DNA from: Megaustenia siamemsis
Taxonomy: Eukaryota > Mollusca > Gastropoda > Stylommatophora > Ariophantidae
DNA: 64,000 nt
Direction of reading: 5' to 3'
Assembly: GCA_032433765.1 (NCBI GenBank)
Contig: JAVIAB010000139.1
Span: 42,551,946 to 42,615,945 of the forward strand
The notes beneath the pieces are model-generated. The model had not been told where the DNA came from. It worked only from the letters and a program-made list of their open reading frames with translations, and did no database searches. This document shows positions 34,467-45,093 of this stretch, piece after piece (the stretch's first letter is position 1; each line of letters starts with the position of its first letter). The translations under genes were made by a program, and so were the position numbers.

Positions 34467-34960
34467 ATTCATCATCATCATCATGTGCCATACCGGTTGG
34501 CGATCATGTCCTTCCACAATCTTCTATCCACAGTGCATCGTATGAGTTCTGTTGTTGACTGTTTTCCATGCCATGACACCAAACTATCCAGTATTTTCTC
34601 TCTTTGTCGTCCGCGATCTCTCTTTCCTTTTATTTTACTAGCTGTAACCAAGTATTCCAAATTTCCTCTTCTCACGATGTGCCCAAAAACAAAATGTTGA
34701 TTGCTTCTTTCTGATGTTTTTTAAGAGCTCCCTTTTTGTGTTGGCCTCTTTGAGAACTTTCTCATTGGTATTTTTAGCTGTCCAGGGAACTTTCAAATTC
34801 TTCTGAGAAATCCCATCTCTGTGGCCTCCAATTGTCTTTTCATTTGTTTGTCTACTGTACATAATTCGCTTCCATAGGTCAGAACTGGTTCTATATAGCA
34901 TCGACGAACTCTCTTTCTCATTTCTATTGACACAGACCTGTTTTTCTATATTAGTACACT
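34467..34960 (-). mobile_element. nLTR-b LINE 3' end
   Basis: Minus strand encodes 'LWKRIMYSRQTNEKTI', 'GHIMRRGNLEYLVTASKIKG' and 'TTELIRCTVDRRLWKDMIA'. A frameshift near 34690 joins two frames. (ATC)n tail at 34469-34481. Confidence 0.85.
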
Positions 34961-35540
34961 TCAATTTGTATTTTAATTTTCATGACCTTGTTAGATTGAC
35001 TATTTCATTTTATCAATATATTAATTAGTATTTGGTCTTCTTAGCATTCATCAATAGCATGATTTGCCATTCATTCACGCACTTAACTATATTTTTAGAG
35101 AATAGTTATAATCATTATAATTTGTATTAAAGTTAGTAGACATGTTCTCCTTTTGACGTGTTCTCTATTTATTTATATAAGACATTAGTTAGTAGACATG
35201 TTCTCTCTTTATTTATATAAGACATTAGTTAGTAGACATGTTCTCTATTTATTTATAATCATTATAATTTGTTTTAAAGTTAGCAGACATGTTCTCTGTT
35301 AGACATGTTCTCTAAAGTTAGTAGACATGTTCTCTATTAGACATATTCTCTATTCATTTATAATCATAATTTGTTTTAAAGTTAGTAAGCAAGTTCTCTA
35401 TTTTTAGTTACCAACCTTGTTTTCTATAGTCTAAATCTAAAGGTAGGCTTATATTTGTTAAAACAAATATAGATAGTAAATAAGGATATGGATAGTAAAT
35501 TTATGATTAGAAATGTTTGCACATGTAAATACAAATTTAG
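34961..35540. repeat. degenerate AT-rich repeats around 35110-35400
   Basis: Irregular repeats of 'agttagtagacatgttctct' with 'atttatttataa' spacers. No gene. Confidence 0.6.
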
Positions 35541-35850
35541 TCATATATCTATCCATCTATTGACCTTTCGAATCATAGCTGGCTGATAGGGCATAGACCC
35601 AGATACTCTTTCTCTTATCTCAATTTTTATTCTAGCAGTTTTTTCAATCCTTCTAAAGATCTTTTATCAAATCTCGCTATTCGTCTATGTTCTGTGCAAG
35701 CAACTCTATCTCATTGAGGGAGCCGATTCCTGCTGCTCTTGCCTCTCTGATCAATGTTCTTCTCAGTGTCTCTCTAGGATGGCCTCTTTTCCTCTTACCT
35801 GTTGTCTCCCACATGAGGGCTTGTTTTTTTGTTATTCGGTCATATATAGT
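35541..35850 (-). mobile_element. nLTR-d LINE 3' end
   Basis: The 3' UTR ('ctattgacctttcgaatcat'), the leucine/arginine-rich C-terminus ('IELLAQN'-type) and the 'GKRKRGHPRETL'-like segment match 29.1 and 63.3 kb. Tail (ATAG)n at its left. Confidence 0.78.
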
Positions 35851-36011
35851 TGATATAATATATTATTACTATAATAGTTTATCATGGGCATAAAATATTT
35901 CATTTCAACCCTATTATATAGCAGGAAACGGACAAATAAATGCAGAACTGCAGTAAAGTTGGTAGCAAGGAGCCAGCAGTGGGATGTAACATACACCTAG
36001 AAGGTATGGTG

Positions 36012-36242
36012 ACATCATCATCATCATCAAGTACCGGGCCTGCTGGCGTAGGTGATCATGTCTCTCCACAACTTTCGATCTTGACAGTTCTTTATCAGTT
36101 CTTTTATTGACCTTCTGCCAAGCCATTCTCTTATGCTGTCTGGTATTTTTTCTCTTTGCTTACCTCTATCTCTTCGTCCCTCAATTTTTCTATTTGTTAC
36201 AATATATTACAGTTGTTCTCTTCTCATTACATGGCCATAAAA
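36012..36242 (-). mobile_element. nLTR-a LINE 3' end, split by hAT transposon
   Basis: The copy runs from the (ATC)n tail and 'ccgggcctgctggcgtaggt' to 'ttctcattacatggccataa'. It resumes at 39364 with 'ataaaatgttgattatttct'. The empty-site sequence can be read by joining the two. Confidence 0.85.
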
Positions 36243-36534
36243 TAGGGTGACCATTCGTCCCCGATTTTCGGGGACAGTACCCGAAGTGTAGAAGTTGTCC
36301 CTGATTTTGTCCCCGATTTCAGTGAATAAATAAATGTTCATTCGCGGAATCGGCCCTCTTTTAAAATAATCACTAGGACTCAGGACGTTACTGAGTTATG
36401 TTTCTTTATCCCAGACTGAGCTGCATTAGCAGGAAGATAAAAGCGAAGACTTGGACGCGTTGTGTCGGAGATAGCTCTTTGAACTCTTGAAGCGCGGTGC
36501 TACGTCACTTCTATTCCAGCCACTGACTTCTATT

Positions 36535-36812
36535 CTATCTATCTATCTATTGTCCTTTCGAGCCGAAGACATATAGAAGATAGGGCAGAGCCACAATCTC
36601 AAAATCAGAAACCTTGCATGCCAAAGCGGCACATATTGCAGAGATCACTGCTCTAAAATATATGGCGCTGTTTCCATAACAATACTTTTTACAATGACAG
36701 CTTGTCAAGCCATCGATCAACCTCCTTAGTCGCCTCATACGACATGCCTGGAAGGTCACAGTGTCGCTATTCTTTACTTCCCTCATAATGAGGCCCTGGT
36801 AACACACGGGGG
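36535..36812 (-). mobile_element. SINE-5 copy inside hAT element
   Basis: A 278-bp unit with an exact 10-bp duplication 'gacttctatt' (36525-36534 and 36813-36822). The minus strand starts 'ccccgtgtgttaccagggcc' and ends 'gctcgaaaggacaatagata' plus (ATAG)n. It includes 'gtcgtatgaggcgac', a short perfect-stem hairpin. The 3' end matches nLTR-d LINEs. Confidence 0.9.
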
Positions 36813-36980
36813 GACTTCTATTGGGATGGGTTTAATTTTAAAAAAAGCAAACACTCTCTCTCTCTCTCTCCACCCCTGCCTTTCCGGACATCTCCCACCA
36901 AAGTATCTTTTCCAGCCAATTTTCAAATCAGTCTGAGTGTAATGACAGCACAGTGCAGTCGTATTTTCTATTTTTGATCA

Positions 36981-38920
36981 GTGGATGTCTGTTGCATAAA
37001 AACATTGCTTTTCAAAAAACGTAAGTGTCATTTTAGTGATTCGCTGAAAGCTGAATTTCCATTTATTATACAAGCAATTTTAGAGGATGGAACGCTAGTG
37101 AAATGTAATATATGTAGTTCAAATTTTTCTATAGCAAGTGGTGGAAGGACATCAATAACTGATCATCTACAGGCAAAAAAGCATAAAGGATGCACTGCTT
37201 TGTAAGTCTCAGTCTGGGTGTATGACCAATTATTTTTGTAAAACAGAACCCTCAAAAGATGAAAACACTCTGGCTGTTCATGAAGGATACTTCGCATATC
37301 ATACTGTACTTCATAATCATAGTTTTCGCAGTACGGATTGTACAACAATTCTACAAAAGAAATTTTCAACGAAACAATTTTCCTGTGCAAGAACAAAGTG
37401 TGAATCCATAATTACCAAAGTTTTTGCTCCTTGGGCTATTGATGAACTAAAAAATGACCTAAAATATGTCAGCTTCGTAACATTGTCTTGCGATACATCT
37501 AATTATAAACATGTTAAGCTACTTCCTATTTTAGTTCGTTATTTTCAGGCTTATGAGCTGGAAACTCTAGTAAAGACCAACCTGATTGCTTTCATAGATA
37601 TCCCAGGAGAAACGTCCGACATAATATCTGAACAATTGTTGAAAGCAATTGATAATTTTGACTTAAACAAAATAATTGTTGGACTCTCAGTAGACAATAC
37701 AAATACAAACTTTGGAGGCTTGTTGAGGAAAGGAAGAGATAATGTCATAACTAAAATAAAGTCCAAGTTAAACAGACACATAATGGGTCTTGGTTGCAAC
37801 GCACACATATTTCACAATTGTGCAAAAACAGCGTTTGATTCTATGCCTATGGATATGAAAGTGATTGTAACAAAAATATTTGGATACTTTCACATTTACA
37901 TGGTTTGTGTAGAAGGCCTAAAAGACTTCTGTGAATTTGCTGGACAGGAGTTTAAGCAATTATTAGGTTATTCGAATATAAGGTGGTTGTCATTACTTCC
38001 AGCCTTGGAAAGAATATTGAAACTGTATCAATCAGAGATCTTTCTACTTGTCAGAAACACACTGTCTCTACAATATTGAAACAATTCTTTGAAAACAGTG
38101 AATCAGAGTTTTGGCTCAGCTTTGCTCATTCTCACGCATCACTCTTCCATGAAACAATTAAGGCGATTAAAGGCGACGACAAGAGCGCAACAGAATCAGC
38201 ATTAGCTGTGAACAATCTCATTATAAAATTAGAAACTCGACGCAATGAAAATTTCATCCCACACATGGTAGAGAGTTTGCTAACTGATTTAGTAGGAAGT
38301 AGTGACATCCAAATGGAAAGGTATTTCCAAATAAGTAAAGAATTCTATAATACTGCTGTACATTACTTGCAGTCTTGGAACAAGCACAATGAGGACTTGT
38401 CACAACTGAGCAGCCTTCTCTTGGATAATGTGCCTGAAAGGAAACATTTTGATAATGCAGTAGAACAGATATCTTCAAAGTGTCACGAAGTTGTAAACGT
38501 CATTCGTGATGAGCTCTTTGATCAATTTACTTATTTGCGAGGCCATCTGTTGCAAAAAGAATGTGAGTGGTTCAGTAACAAGTCTCCATGTTGAAAATGG
38601 AATGCAGTACTCAGGTACTTGAAAGAAAATAATGTACCACATGCTAATGTGAAGAGAATTTTTGAACTTTCTATGTGCTTACATGGCAGCAATGAATCTG
38701 TAGAAAGACTATTTTCTCAAATGAACTACGTCTGGTCCGAAGAGAAATCACGGATTAATGTGAGCACGGCGCAAGCCATCTTAACAGCAAAAACTAACAT
38801 TAATTTATTGTGTGAAAGCTTCAGTGAAAAATTTGCTTCAAATCCTGAGATCTTGAGAAAGTTACACTCAAAAAACAAGTACCACGCCGAGGCAACAACC
38901 TCTTCAGTAGAAATAAGGTA
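36981..38920 (+). pseudogene. hAT transposase pseudogene
   Basis: It would bind the transposon ends and cut and rejoin DNA. 36981-37205 encodes a BED-type zinc finger ('VKCNICSSNFS' followed by 'TDHLQAKKHKG': C..C..H..H). 37222-38079 holds the RNase H-like core with 'VSFVTLSCDTSNYK' and 'GLSVDNTNTNFGG', where the aspartates fit catalytic positions. 37983-38594 continues it in another frame with 'FAHSHASLFHETIKAI'. 38619-38920 ends with the hAT dimerisation region 'ESVERLFSQMNYVWSEEKSR'. A stop and frameshift near 37205, a frameshift near 38040 and a stop at 38592 show it is dead. The subgroup may be Tip100-like, but I am unsure. Confidence 0.88.
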
Positions 38921-39212
38921 CTGTAAACATTACTTTAATGTTGCAATTGACATGTATGTGTTGTTTAAAATTTTTTTTATTTTAAACTTTTTTTTTTGTT
39001 ATTGAGAAACAAAACTAGCTATTGTAATTTCATTAATTGCGTGTATCGCATAAGTACCGTGAATATTAACAAAAATAAAATCAAACAGCAAATAAACAGT
39101 TATTATGAAATTTAAAGTTATCTTTTTTTTTGCATCTACAAAATTTCTTGCGCACACACCCACCCACACATATTATAAATATATATAAATAAATATATAT
39201 ATGTATAAATGT

Positions 39213-39248
<36 letters not shown>

Positions 39249-39363
39249 TATAGTTCGTCCCCGATTTTGTGGGACAATCTCAGAAATAAGCAAAAAAATC
39301 CTCTGCAATGTAAAAAATATGACAAATGTCCTTGAAAATAATGGGAAGAAAATGGTCACCCTA

Positions 39364-39445
39364 TCATAAAATGTTGATTATTTCTTCCTAATATTGGAAA
39401 TTAGCTCTCTTTTTGCTTTGACCTCTTTCAGAACATTGTCATATG
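39364..39445 (-). mobile_element. nLTR-a LINE, right part after hAT
   Basis: Continuation of 36012-36242: 'tgttgattatttcttcctaa' and 'ggaaattagctctctttttg' match the uninterrupted copies at 11.4 and 30.5 kb. Confidence 0.8.
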
Positions 39446-39978
39446 GTATGATGGTGACAGCTTTACAAAATAAGGAACACAACCAATTCATCATCCAAAT
39501 CATGATATAGCATGTATACGATAGCCATTAGAATTGTCTACTTACTTAATAACCCACTGTTATTAATAATATTGTCTCCCCTGACAAAGCAGCAAAGTAC
39601 CAATTTTGTTTTTGTTCTCACAGTTTGGACATGGGTCTAGCCATCGAGGGAAAAAACAAGTAAACAGAAGGCGTGTGTCTGGAAGTCCGCGCGCACCTTT
39701 GCATGGCTGCTTAGAGACGCCACTGACTATACAATTAATAATTTCATATATAAACATTAAAAGAACGGACTAATAATGCAGTGTAAGTTGTTCACTAATG
39801 ACAAGGAAATGTATTACAGAGCAGTACTAAAGTTTCAGTTGACGATTAGTTAAGTAAGAAGATACCTAACACTCATATCAGAATTATAATTGAAATTGAT
39901 TTTTCATTGTTTGAAGCATTAGAACTAAAAATCCGAAAGTTGAGTAGTAGGTAGGCTAAGTTAAAATAAGTGACACAA
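39446..39978. other. no gene seen
   Basis: Unassigned. A 64-codon minus frame at 39563-39757 has no recognised motif. Confidence 0.4.
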
Positions 39979-39979
39979 A

Positions 39980-40345
39980 GCTGAGTTACTAAAACTCAAA
40001 GTCAGGTAAGTCAAGTGTTAACATCGAGTAATACACTAATACAGATAAGTATCATAAGTAAAAAGTAAAGTAATAGTGAATAATTAATTGCATGCTCAAA
40101 ATAAAGATTTTTTTATGACTTATATTATTGTAAATAATAATTATAATTATATTATGTAATTTGCACTTAAACTTCATCACGAAAAATTAAGCTCTCACTT
40201 ACCGAGACTGACCCTATGTCTCATTACTTTACTTTTTTTTACTACTCTTACTCTCAATCTCACTCTCACTTAATCTTTATTTACTTATCAGGCGTTACTT
40301 TACTACTTTACTCAGTAACTTGAGTAAGTTACTCAGCGCTGTAAG
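39980..40345. mobile_element. possible MITE with long imperfect inverted repeat
   Basis: The inner arms 'gtaaaaagtaaagtaat' (about 40062) and 'attactttacttttttttac' (about 40219) are complementary. Outer arms 'gctgagttact' (39982) and 'agttactcagcgctg' (40325) also pair in part. The target duplication is unclear. Confidence 0.4.
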
Positions 40346-40444
40346 TGTATTTTTTCTCTTTATTATTTTTTAATGGACACAAAAAAAATAATACAATATA
40401 TTTAGCGAACATAACAAAACATAACCATTTTAGATGTGTCTTAC

Positions 40445-40625
40445 CTGTACCGGTGTACCAGTGATGTATCAGTTATATAAACCAGGCTCAGCCTTCCTTC
40501 TCTTAGCTCTCTCGTCTTGCGTGTAATAGCCCACAACACTTGTTGTTGGTGTTCGAATACAAACAGGAACTTGCCCCGCTTGGCGTTACCAATGGCAACG
40601 TTGAATGCGCCATCTTTGTTACGCG
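40445..40625 (-). promoter_or_regulatory. candidate first exon with RFX X-box
   Basis: On the minus strand an X-box-like site lies at 40585-40599: half sites GTTGCC and GGTAAC, spacer 3. It is beside 'aaagatggcgc' (40608-40618, YY1-like start context). About 165 bases on there is a strong splice donor, 'tacag|gtaagac', with GT at 40444-40443. One frame stays open throughout ('NVAIGNAKRGKFLFV'). RFX X-boxes mark ciliary gene promoters (known). No further exon is visible here, and a repeat origin is possible. Confidence 0.3.
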
Positions 40626-41260
40626 TTAAATTTATGTCAATTTCTCAGAACTGAAACGATATAAATTATATGCGTAGACTTACACATAAATTACGCAACT
40701 TATTTCACTTACATTTATAAGTTATGAATAACCAGCCGTTTGTGTCCCTTGGTACTTCACGACACTACAGAATAATTAGTATATAATAACATTTTTTTTT
40801 TAATTAATTAATGGAAAAAAGGGAAAAGTAAAAGCGCGGGAGAAACAGTTCTGAACTTATAAAATGATAATTAATTAAATCAACATGTAACGTCAGTGTC
40901 AACAAAAATACATTCTACAACAAGCCTTAACAACCAGATGCAGCAACAAGTGAGGTAGAGTAGGAATATCTCCCACGATAATGACCAGTGAAATTTCTGA
41001 CGCCACTTATGAAATACAATAGGCCTATTATAGAGCAGACTATAAGGAGCACTGGAGACAAATAATAATAAATAAATATTATTAAATAGGGAAACTTTCG
41101 AGGTCAAGAGTACTCCACGTTCCCTCGATGCGAAGAAATGAAAAGAAGATAGAGAGCAAGACAATACAATGATAATGATATGCCTCATTTTCTTGTAAGA
41201 AGTGCGATTACTGTGCCACTCGAGATTGTTTACGGAAGCATGATTGTTATGACTATAATA
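40626..41260. other. no gene seen
   Basis: AT-rich. A 102-codon minus frame (40880-41188) is rich in hydrophobic residues by composition, with no recognised motif. Confidence 0.4.
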
Positions 41261-41261
41261 G

Positions 41262-41695
41262 AGGTAAAGGCATTTAAAATTCGCAGCTGCTGTAAATTGA
41301 GTATAAAGCTCGTGATAATTATGAAAATAAAAAGAAGCAATATAAAAACGGTATAGTTGCAGCTTTAGATAGGTGGGGAACAGTATAAAATCAGAAAGAT
41401 GTTGCTGCTCATTAGGCCTTCAGTTGAAACAGGGAACAAAACGCAAGATATACATGTTATAACCAAACAAACAGCGACTAAATATAAAATAGATGAAAAG
41501 AACATCTTAAAAATTTTGGGAAAAAATTGGAAGTCATTTTTATTCATTTTCTTTCCTTTCCAGATGCTCTATACTTAGTCGCTGTGTAGATTTATTTACT
41601 TAGTTATATATACTTTTTGCTTTGTCCACTGTTCATGCTGAAGACCTGCTCAGCCGCAACGTCTTTCTGACTTTGTGTTGTCCCTCATCAATGTA
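41262..41695 (+). mobile_element. ribozyme-bearing repeat, copy E5 left part
   Basis: It has blocks 'gaggtaaaggcat' and 'cagctgctgtaaa' like E1. A minus-strand hammerhead-like relic is at 41375-41435 and a plus-strand one at 41625-41690, so two motifs face outward in inverted order. It continues after the mariner insertion at 43522-43580 with 'agttgcaaccatacc'. Confidence 0.5.
41625..41690 (+). ncRNA. hammerhead-ribozyme-like motif (H5b)
   Basis: The core 'CTGAAGA' at 41638-41644 fits CUGANGA exactly. 'GCAA' stands where GAAA is expected, followed by 'CGTC' and, 20 bases on, 'TTGTC'. Stem II is weak. This is a decayed copy of the motif seen at 7.8 and 15.4 kb. Confidence 0.35.
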
Positions 41696-41734
41696 CAAGG
41701 TCAGACAATTAAGTAATGAGACTGATTTTATTGT

Positions 41735-41981
41735 AAAAGTAAAGTAACGTCACGCCAAGTGCGTATAGGGAATATGGTGTTAGTGACCATATATTTTACA
41801 GACCTTTGGCACATGATTTTTGGGGTAATGTGGTCGGTATTTCGCCCGTGCTGCTTTACTTTCCCAGAAAAATTCCGGTACCCATTAAAGCCTGGGTGAA
41901 CCCGGAAGCCGTCGATTGGGATCGAACCCGACCTCTTGTACTTTGTAGTCCAGTTCACTAACCACTGAGCTATCGCGGCTC
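41735..41981 (-). mobile_element. SINE-1 copy, with target duplication
   Basis: 247 bp with an exact 11-bp duplication 'gattttattgt' (41724-41734 and 41982-41992), placed right after the mariner left terminal repeat. A and B boxes are intact on the minus strand. Confidence 0.92.
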
Positions 41982-42179
41982 GATTTTATTGTGGCCAAGA
42001 CAAAAATGACATCTATGAAGCAAAGGAGGGAATCCAACGAGGAACCCGTCAGCTATGATCTGACAACTTTCCATCGACGTCCGATAAGCTGTCGACAAAC
42101 AGGGGTACATTGTTACGTAATCAAAAACACCAGCATGTTGAGTACACAAAAGACACCATCAAAACGTACTGCAAAATAA

Positions 42180-42790
42180 AATTGCATAAATGTGATTGTT
42201 GCAGTTGATAAAACGTGACTTTTCCGCTACGATGCCACAACTAAACGCCGAAGTGTTCAGTGGAAGTCATTATCGTCACCAAAAGACCAAAACAAAAACT
42301 TCGACTTTAAAAAGTCGAAAGTGAAGACACTGTTGGTGTTGGTGTGACAGCAAATTCACAAAGAATTTATGACAAATGGACAGACTGTCCCTGTCAAAGT
42401 TTATTTCAGTATTTTGAAACGCCTATAGAAAAGGATTCTGAATCCGACGAGAGTAATTAATACTTGTCAGTTTTTTTTTTCCTTCTTCGCGATAATTGAC
42501 CGGTTTACCGGTTGTGCACGAATTTTTGGTCCCCCAAAACAAGTGTGTGTGTTCTCAACCATCCACCCTATTCCCCAGGTTTATCTCCCTGCAATTATTT
42601 TCTATTTCCAAAATTAAAGTTGCCATTGAAAGGACATTTCTTTGACGAAACTAATGATATCCAGTGGGCCGTAACCTCGACTTGAATGGCCACACCCACA
42701 TACAAACTACAGAAGTTGTTTGCTTGTTTGTTAGATCGCGCTACACGCTGTATCAATGCACAACAAGGGGGTTACTTTGTATCAAATACA
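42180..42790 (+). pseudogene. mariner-like transposase pseudogene
   Basis: Readable across frames: 'VIVAVDKT' then a stop where tryptophan is expected, 'LFRYDATTKRRSVQWKS', 'KSKVKTLLVLV', 'EFMTNGQTVPVKVYFSILKR', 'LLRDN', 'HPPYSPGLSPCNYFLFPKLK', 'GHFFDETNDIQ' and 'LDRATRCINAQQGGYF'. These are the ordered landmarks of a DD34D mariner transposase. The first two acidic residues are kept (VDKT, LRDN), but the third is asparagine (SPCN). Several frameshifts are present and the N-terminal DNA-binding part is not recognisable. Confidence 0.85.
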
Positions 42791-42808
42791 TGTTTTATTT
42801 ATTTCATA

Positions 42809-43456
42809 ATCATCATCGAGTGCCATCTCCGCATCGAAGGTTGGCTACCATGGAGCGCCATTCTGCTCTGTCTCTTGCTTTGATGGTACAGGTTGTCATA
42901 GGTTAGTTTGTCCATCTTTTGATGTTACTCGTCCATGTTAGTCTTGGTCTGTCTCTGCCTCTTTTACCTTGTATTTTCCCCTCCAGGTTTACTTTTAGTA
43001 GGCTGTTGTGTCTTTTAACATGGCCCAAGAATCGCATTTGTCTTGTTTTAATTGTGTTTAGTGGTTCTCTTTTCATTTTTAGTTGTTTTAAGACTTCATC
43101 GTTTGTTTTCTTTTCCTTCCATCCAATTCTACCTATTCTTCTATATATCCACATTTCAAAAGCTTTAATTCTCTGTTCTGTTTTCTTGTCTAATGTCCAT
43201 GTTTCTGCACCATACAGGAATATTGAGAAGATGTAACATTTTGCTATTCTTAGTTTTAGCCCTGGTGTTATTTGTTTTGATGTTAGTATGTTCTTCATGG
43301 CATTAAAATTACTTTTTTGCCATTCCTATTCTTTTGTTTATTTCAGTTGTACATTTTCCATCACTGGTTATAGTATGTCCAAGGTAGTTGTAGTTCTGAA
43401 CTGTCTCCAGGTCTATTCCTTCAATTTTGATATCCATTTGTGGGTTTTGAGTATAT
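42809..43456 (-). mobile_element. nLTR-c LINE 3' part inside mariner
   Basis: The longest nLTR-c copy here. The minus frame 42903-43298 is open with 'MKNILTSKQITPGLKLRI', 'FLYGAETW', 'EMWIYRRIGRIGWKEKKTND', 'FLGHVKRHNSLL' and 'RPRLTWTSNIKRW'. It then shifts frame near the end of the gene. (ATC)n tail at 42809-42820. Confidence 0.9.
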
Positions 43457-43521
43457 ATATTTTTTTAAATTAATTTATTTATTTATTTTAATTAGTCTCA
43501 TTACCTAATTGTCTGGCCCTG

Positions 43522-43580
43522 TTTAGTTGCAACCATACCATTTTAATGATTGTTGTGTTTATTTTCATCCTTATGACTAT
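43522..43580 (+). mobile_element. ribozyme-bearing repeat E5, right part
   Basis: 'tttagttgcaaccatacc' continues the block that follows the ribozyme-like motif in the other copies, after removal of the mariner. Confidence 0.5.
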
Positions 43581-43694
43581 ATAGATCAATTTTGGGAGAG
43601 CATACTTTCAATCAAAAATACCAAGCAGGAACATTGAACTTAGCAACTGAAATATATTATCAACCGAACCTACCATTTCTGTTTGGAATTAACA

Positions 43695-43932
43695 TTAATT
43701 CATCATCATGTGCCATACCGGTTGGCGTAGGCGATCATGTCCTTCCACAATCTTCTATCTACAGTGTATCGTATCAGTTCTGTTGTTGACTGTTTGCCAT
43801 GCCATGACATCAAGCTATCTAGTATTTTCTCTCATTGTCGTCTGCGATCTCTCTTTCCTTGCATTTTGCTTGTTGTAACCAAGTATTCCAATTTTCCTCT
43901 TCTCATAATGTGCCCGAAAAAATGTTGATTTG
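43695..43932 (-). mobile_element. nLTR-b LINE 3' end, strongly truncated
   Basis: From the (ATC)n tail to 'gaaaaaatgttgatt', about 75 codons ('RGKLEYLVTTSKMQGKRDR'). Confidence 0.85.
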
Positions 43933-44399
43933 TAGAAACTAAGTTGTGTTTTGGCATAATTATACTAGGCAATATAAGAAGGAAGTTTGCCATTCTTTTC
44001 CTTCTTGGCAGTGACTGTACTAGTCGGAGATTGCAGCCATTGTCTCTATACAAGAGATCCTCTGCCTGCCATCACGAAGTGGGGACCATAACCGGCACTA
44101 CTTGTCGGCTGCTCCCACAACACAATCCACCACATGCTCCAATGGCTTTACGTAAACCTGATAGGGGGGCTAAACGGGAGCTCCACCTTGCCAAGGGTAT
44201 CCCGAACCATTAATTACATAATGAATATATGTTGCTTAGGCAATAAGGCATTAAATGGCATAACAAGGATTACCAGGAAGATCTTGATTTTGCAGGGGGC
44301 CTAGTGATCCTAATTGACACTATCAAAAAGTTGTAAATTAGCACAGTTGTGCTGTCATCCGTGGCTGAAAAAAAAATAGATCTTAAAATCGAGATAGGA
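43933..44399. other. unassigned, GC-rich block at 44030-44215
   Basis: The block with 'gagattgcagccattgtctc', 'ctgccatcacgaagtgggga' and 'gggctaaacgggagctccac' has higher GC than its surroundings, like a retroposed small repeat. No second copy is in the window. Confidence 0.35.
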
Positions 44400-45080
44400 A
44401 AAAATAATGAAAAATAAAAATACAACAGAGGGCAATATATATCTAAATCGTCAGACATGGGAAAAGGTTAACCACTATATACATCTAGGTAGTAATCTAG
44501 ATCAAGAATCTGAAACAAAACAACAACAAACAAGAATCAGAAGCAGGATAGCAAATGAGGTAGCTTTCTTCTGGACAATATGTGGAAATGTAAAATACTA
44601 AGCAAGAAAACTAAACTTAGAATATTTGACAATTACCTACGCATGTGAAAGATGGGAAACAACAAAAAATACCGAGAAAAATCGATAGGCTTTTGAAGAT
44701 AAATACCTAATAAGAATACTCTGTGTACAGTAGCACAAATTGAAAACAAATACAGAGAGAGAGATAAGAGAAATGGCCATGAAACCAGCGATCTCAACTA
44801 CAATTAGGAAGAGAAAATGGACATGCGTCGAACATGCTTTGAAAAGACACAACAATAGAATTTCTAAACATACTCTTATATAGAAAACATCAAGTTATAG
44901 ACAAAGATGAAGACCTAGAGAGACACTGAAGAGAACACTTATAATAGAATCAAAGTTGACAGGCATAGACTCACTGAATACGATCGAAGATCTCGCCCAG
45001 AATAGAAAGGGATGGCAAAAAAGAATCACGAGCCCTATGCGACGTCTAACGGCGCAGGAATCAAGATCAAGATAATGAGA
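44400..45080 (+). mobile_element. nLTR-d-like LINE 3' part
   Basis: Segments 'VNHYIHLGSNLDQESETKQQ', 'KPAISTTIRKRKWTCVEHAL', 'RPRETLKRTLIIESKLTGID' and 'IEDLAQNRKGWQKRI' follow the family order, with stops. It ends in a repeat of 'aatcaagatcaag'. Confidence 0.72.
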
Positions 45081-45093
45081 ATCAAGATTCAAA

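Larger units (their letters stand above)
36243..39363 (+). mobile_element. hAT transposon, complete, decayed (3121 bp)
   Basis: Ends are perfect 13-bp inverted repeats: 'tagggtgaccatt' (36243-36255) and 'aatggtcacccta' (39351-39363). An 8-bp target duplication 'ccataaaa' (36235-36242) / 'tcataaaa' (39364-39371) differs at one base. These are hAT features. Subterminal 'gtccccgatttt' repeats occur at both ends. It contains a transposase pseudogene and a SINE-5. Confidence 0.9.
41696..43521 (+). mobile_element. mariner-like transposon, decayed, 28-bp ends
   Basis: Inverted repeats at 41696-41723 and 43494-43521 agree at 25 of 28 positions (both contain 'gtaatgagact' read inward). A TA lies at 41694-41695 on the left; the right side has TT, a mutated TA. 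Inside are a mariner transposase relic, a SINE-1 (41735-41981) and an nLTR-c LINE (42809-43456). It is inserted in the ribozyme-bearing repeat E5. Confidence 0.85.

Noticed and set aside
37551..37808. Minus-strand frame of 85 codons opposite the transposase
   Set aside because: Shadow of the hAT transposase frame on the plus strand.
42903..43236. Plus-strand frame of 105 codons
   Set aside because: Shadow of the nLTR-c protein, which reads on the minus strand with clear LINE motifs.
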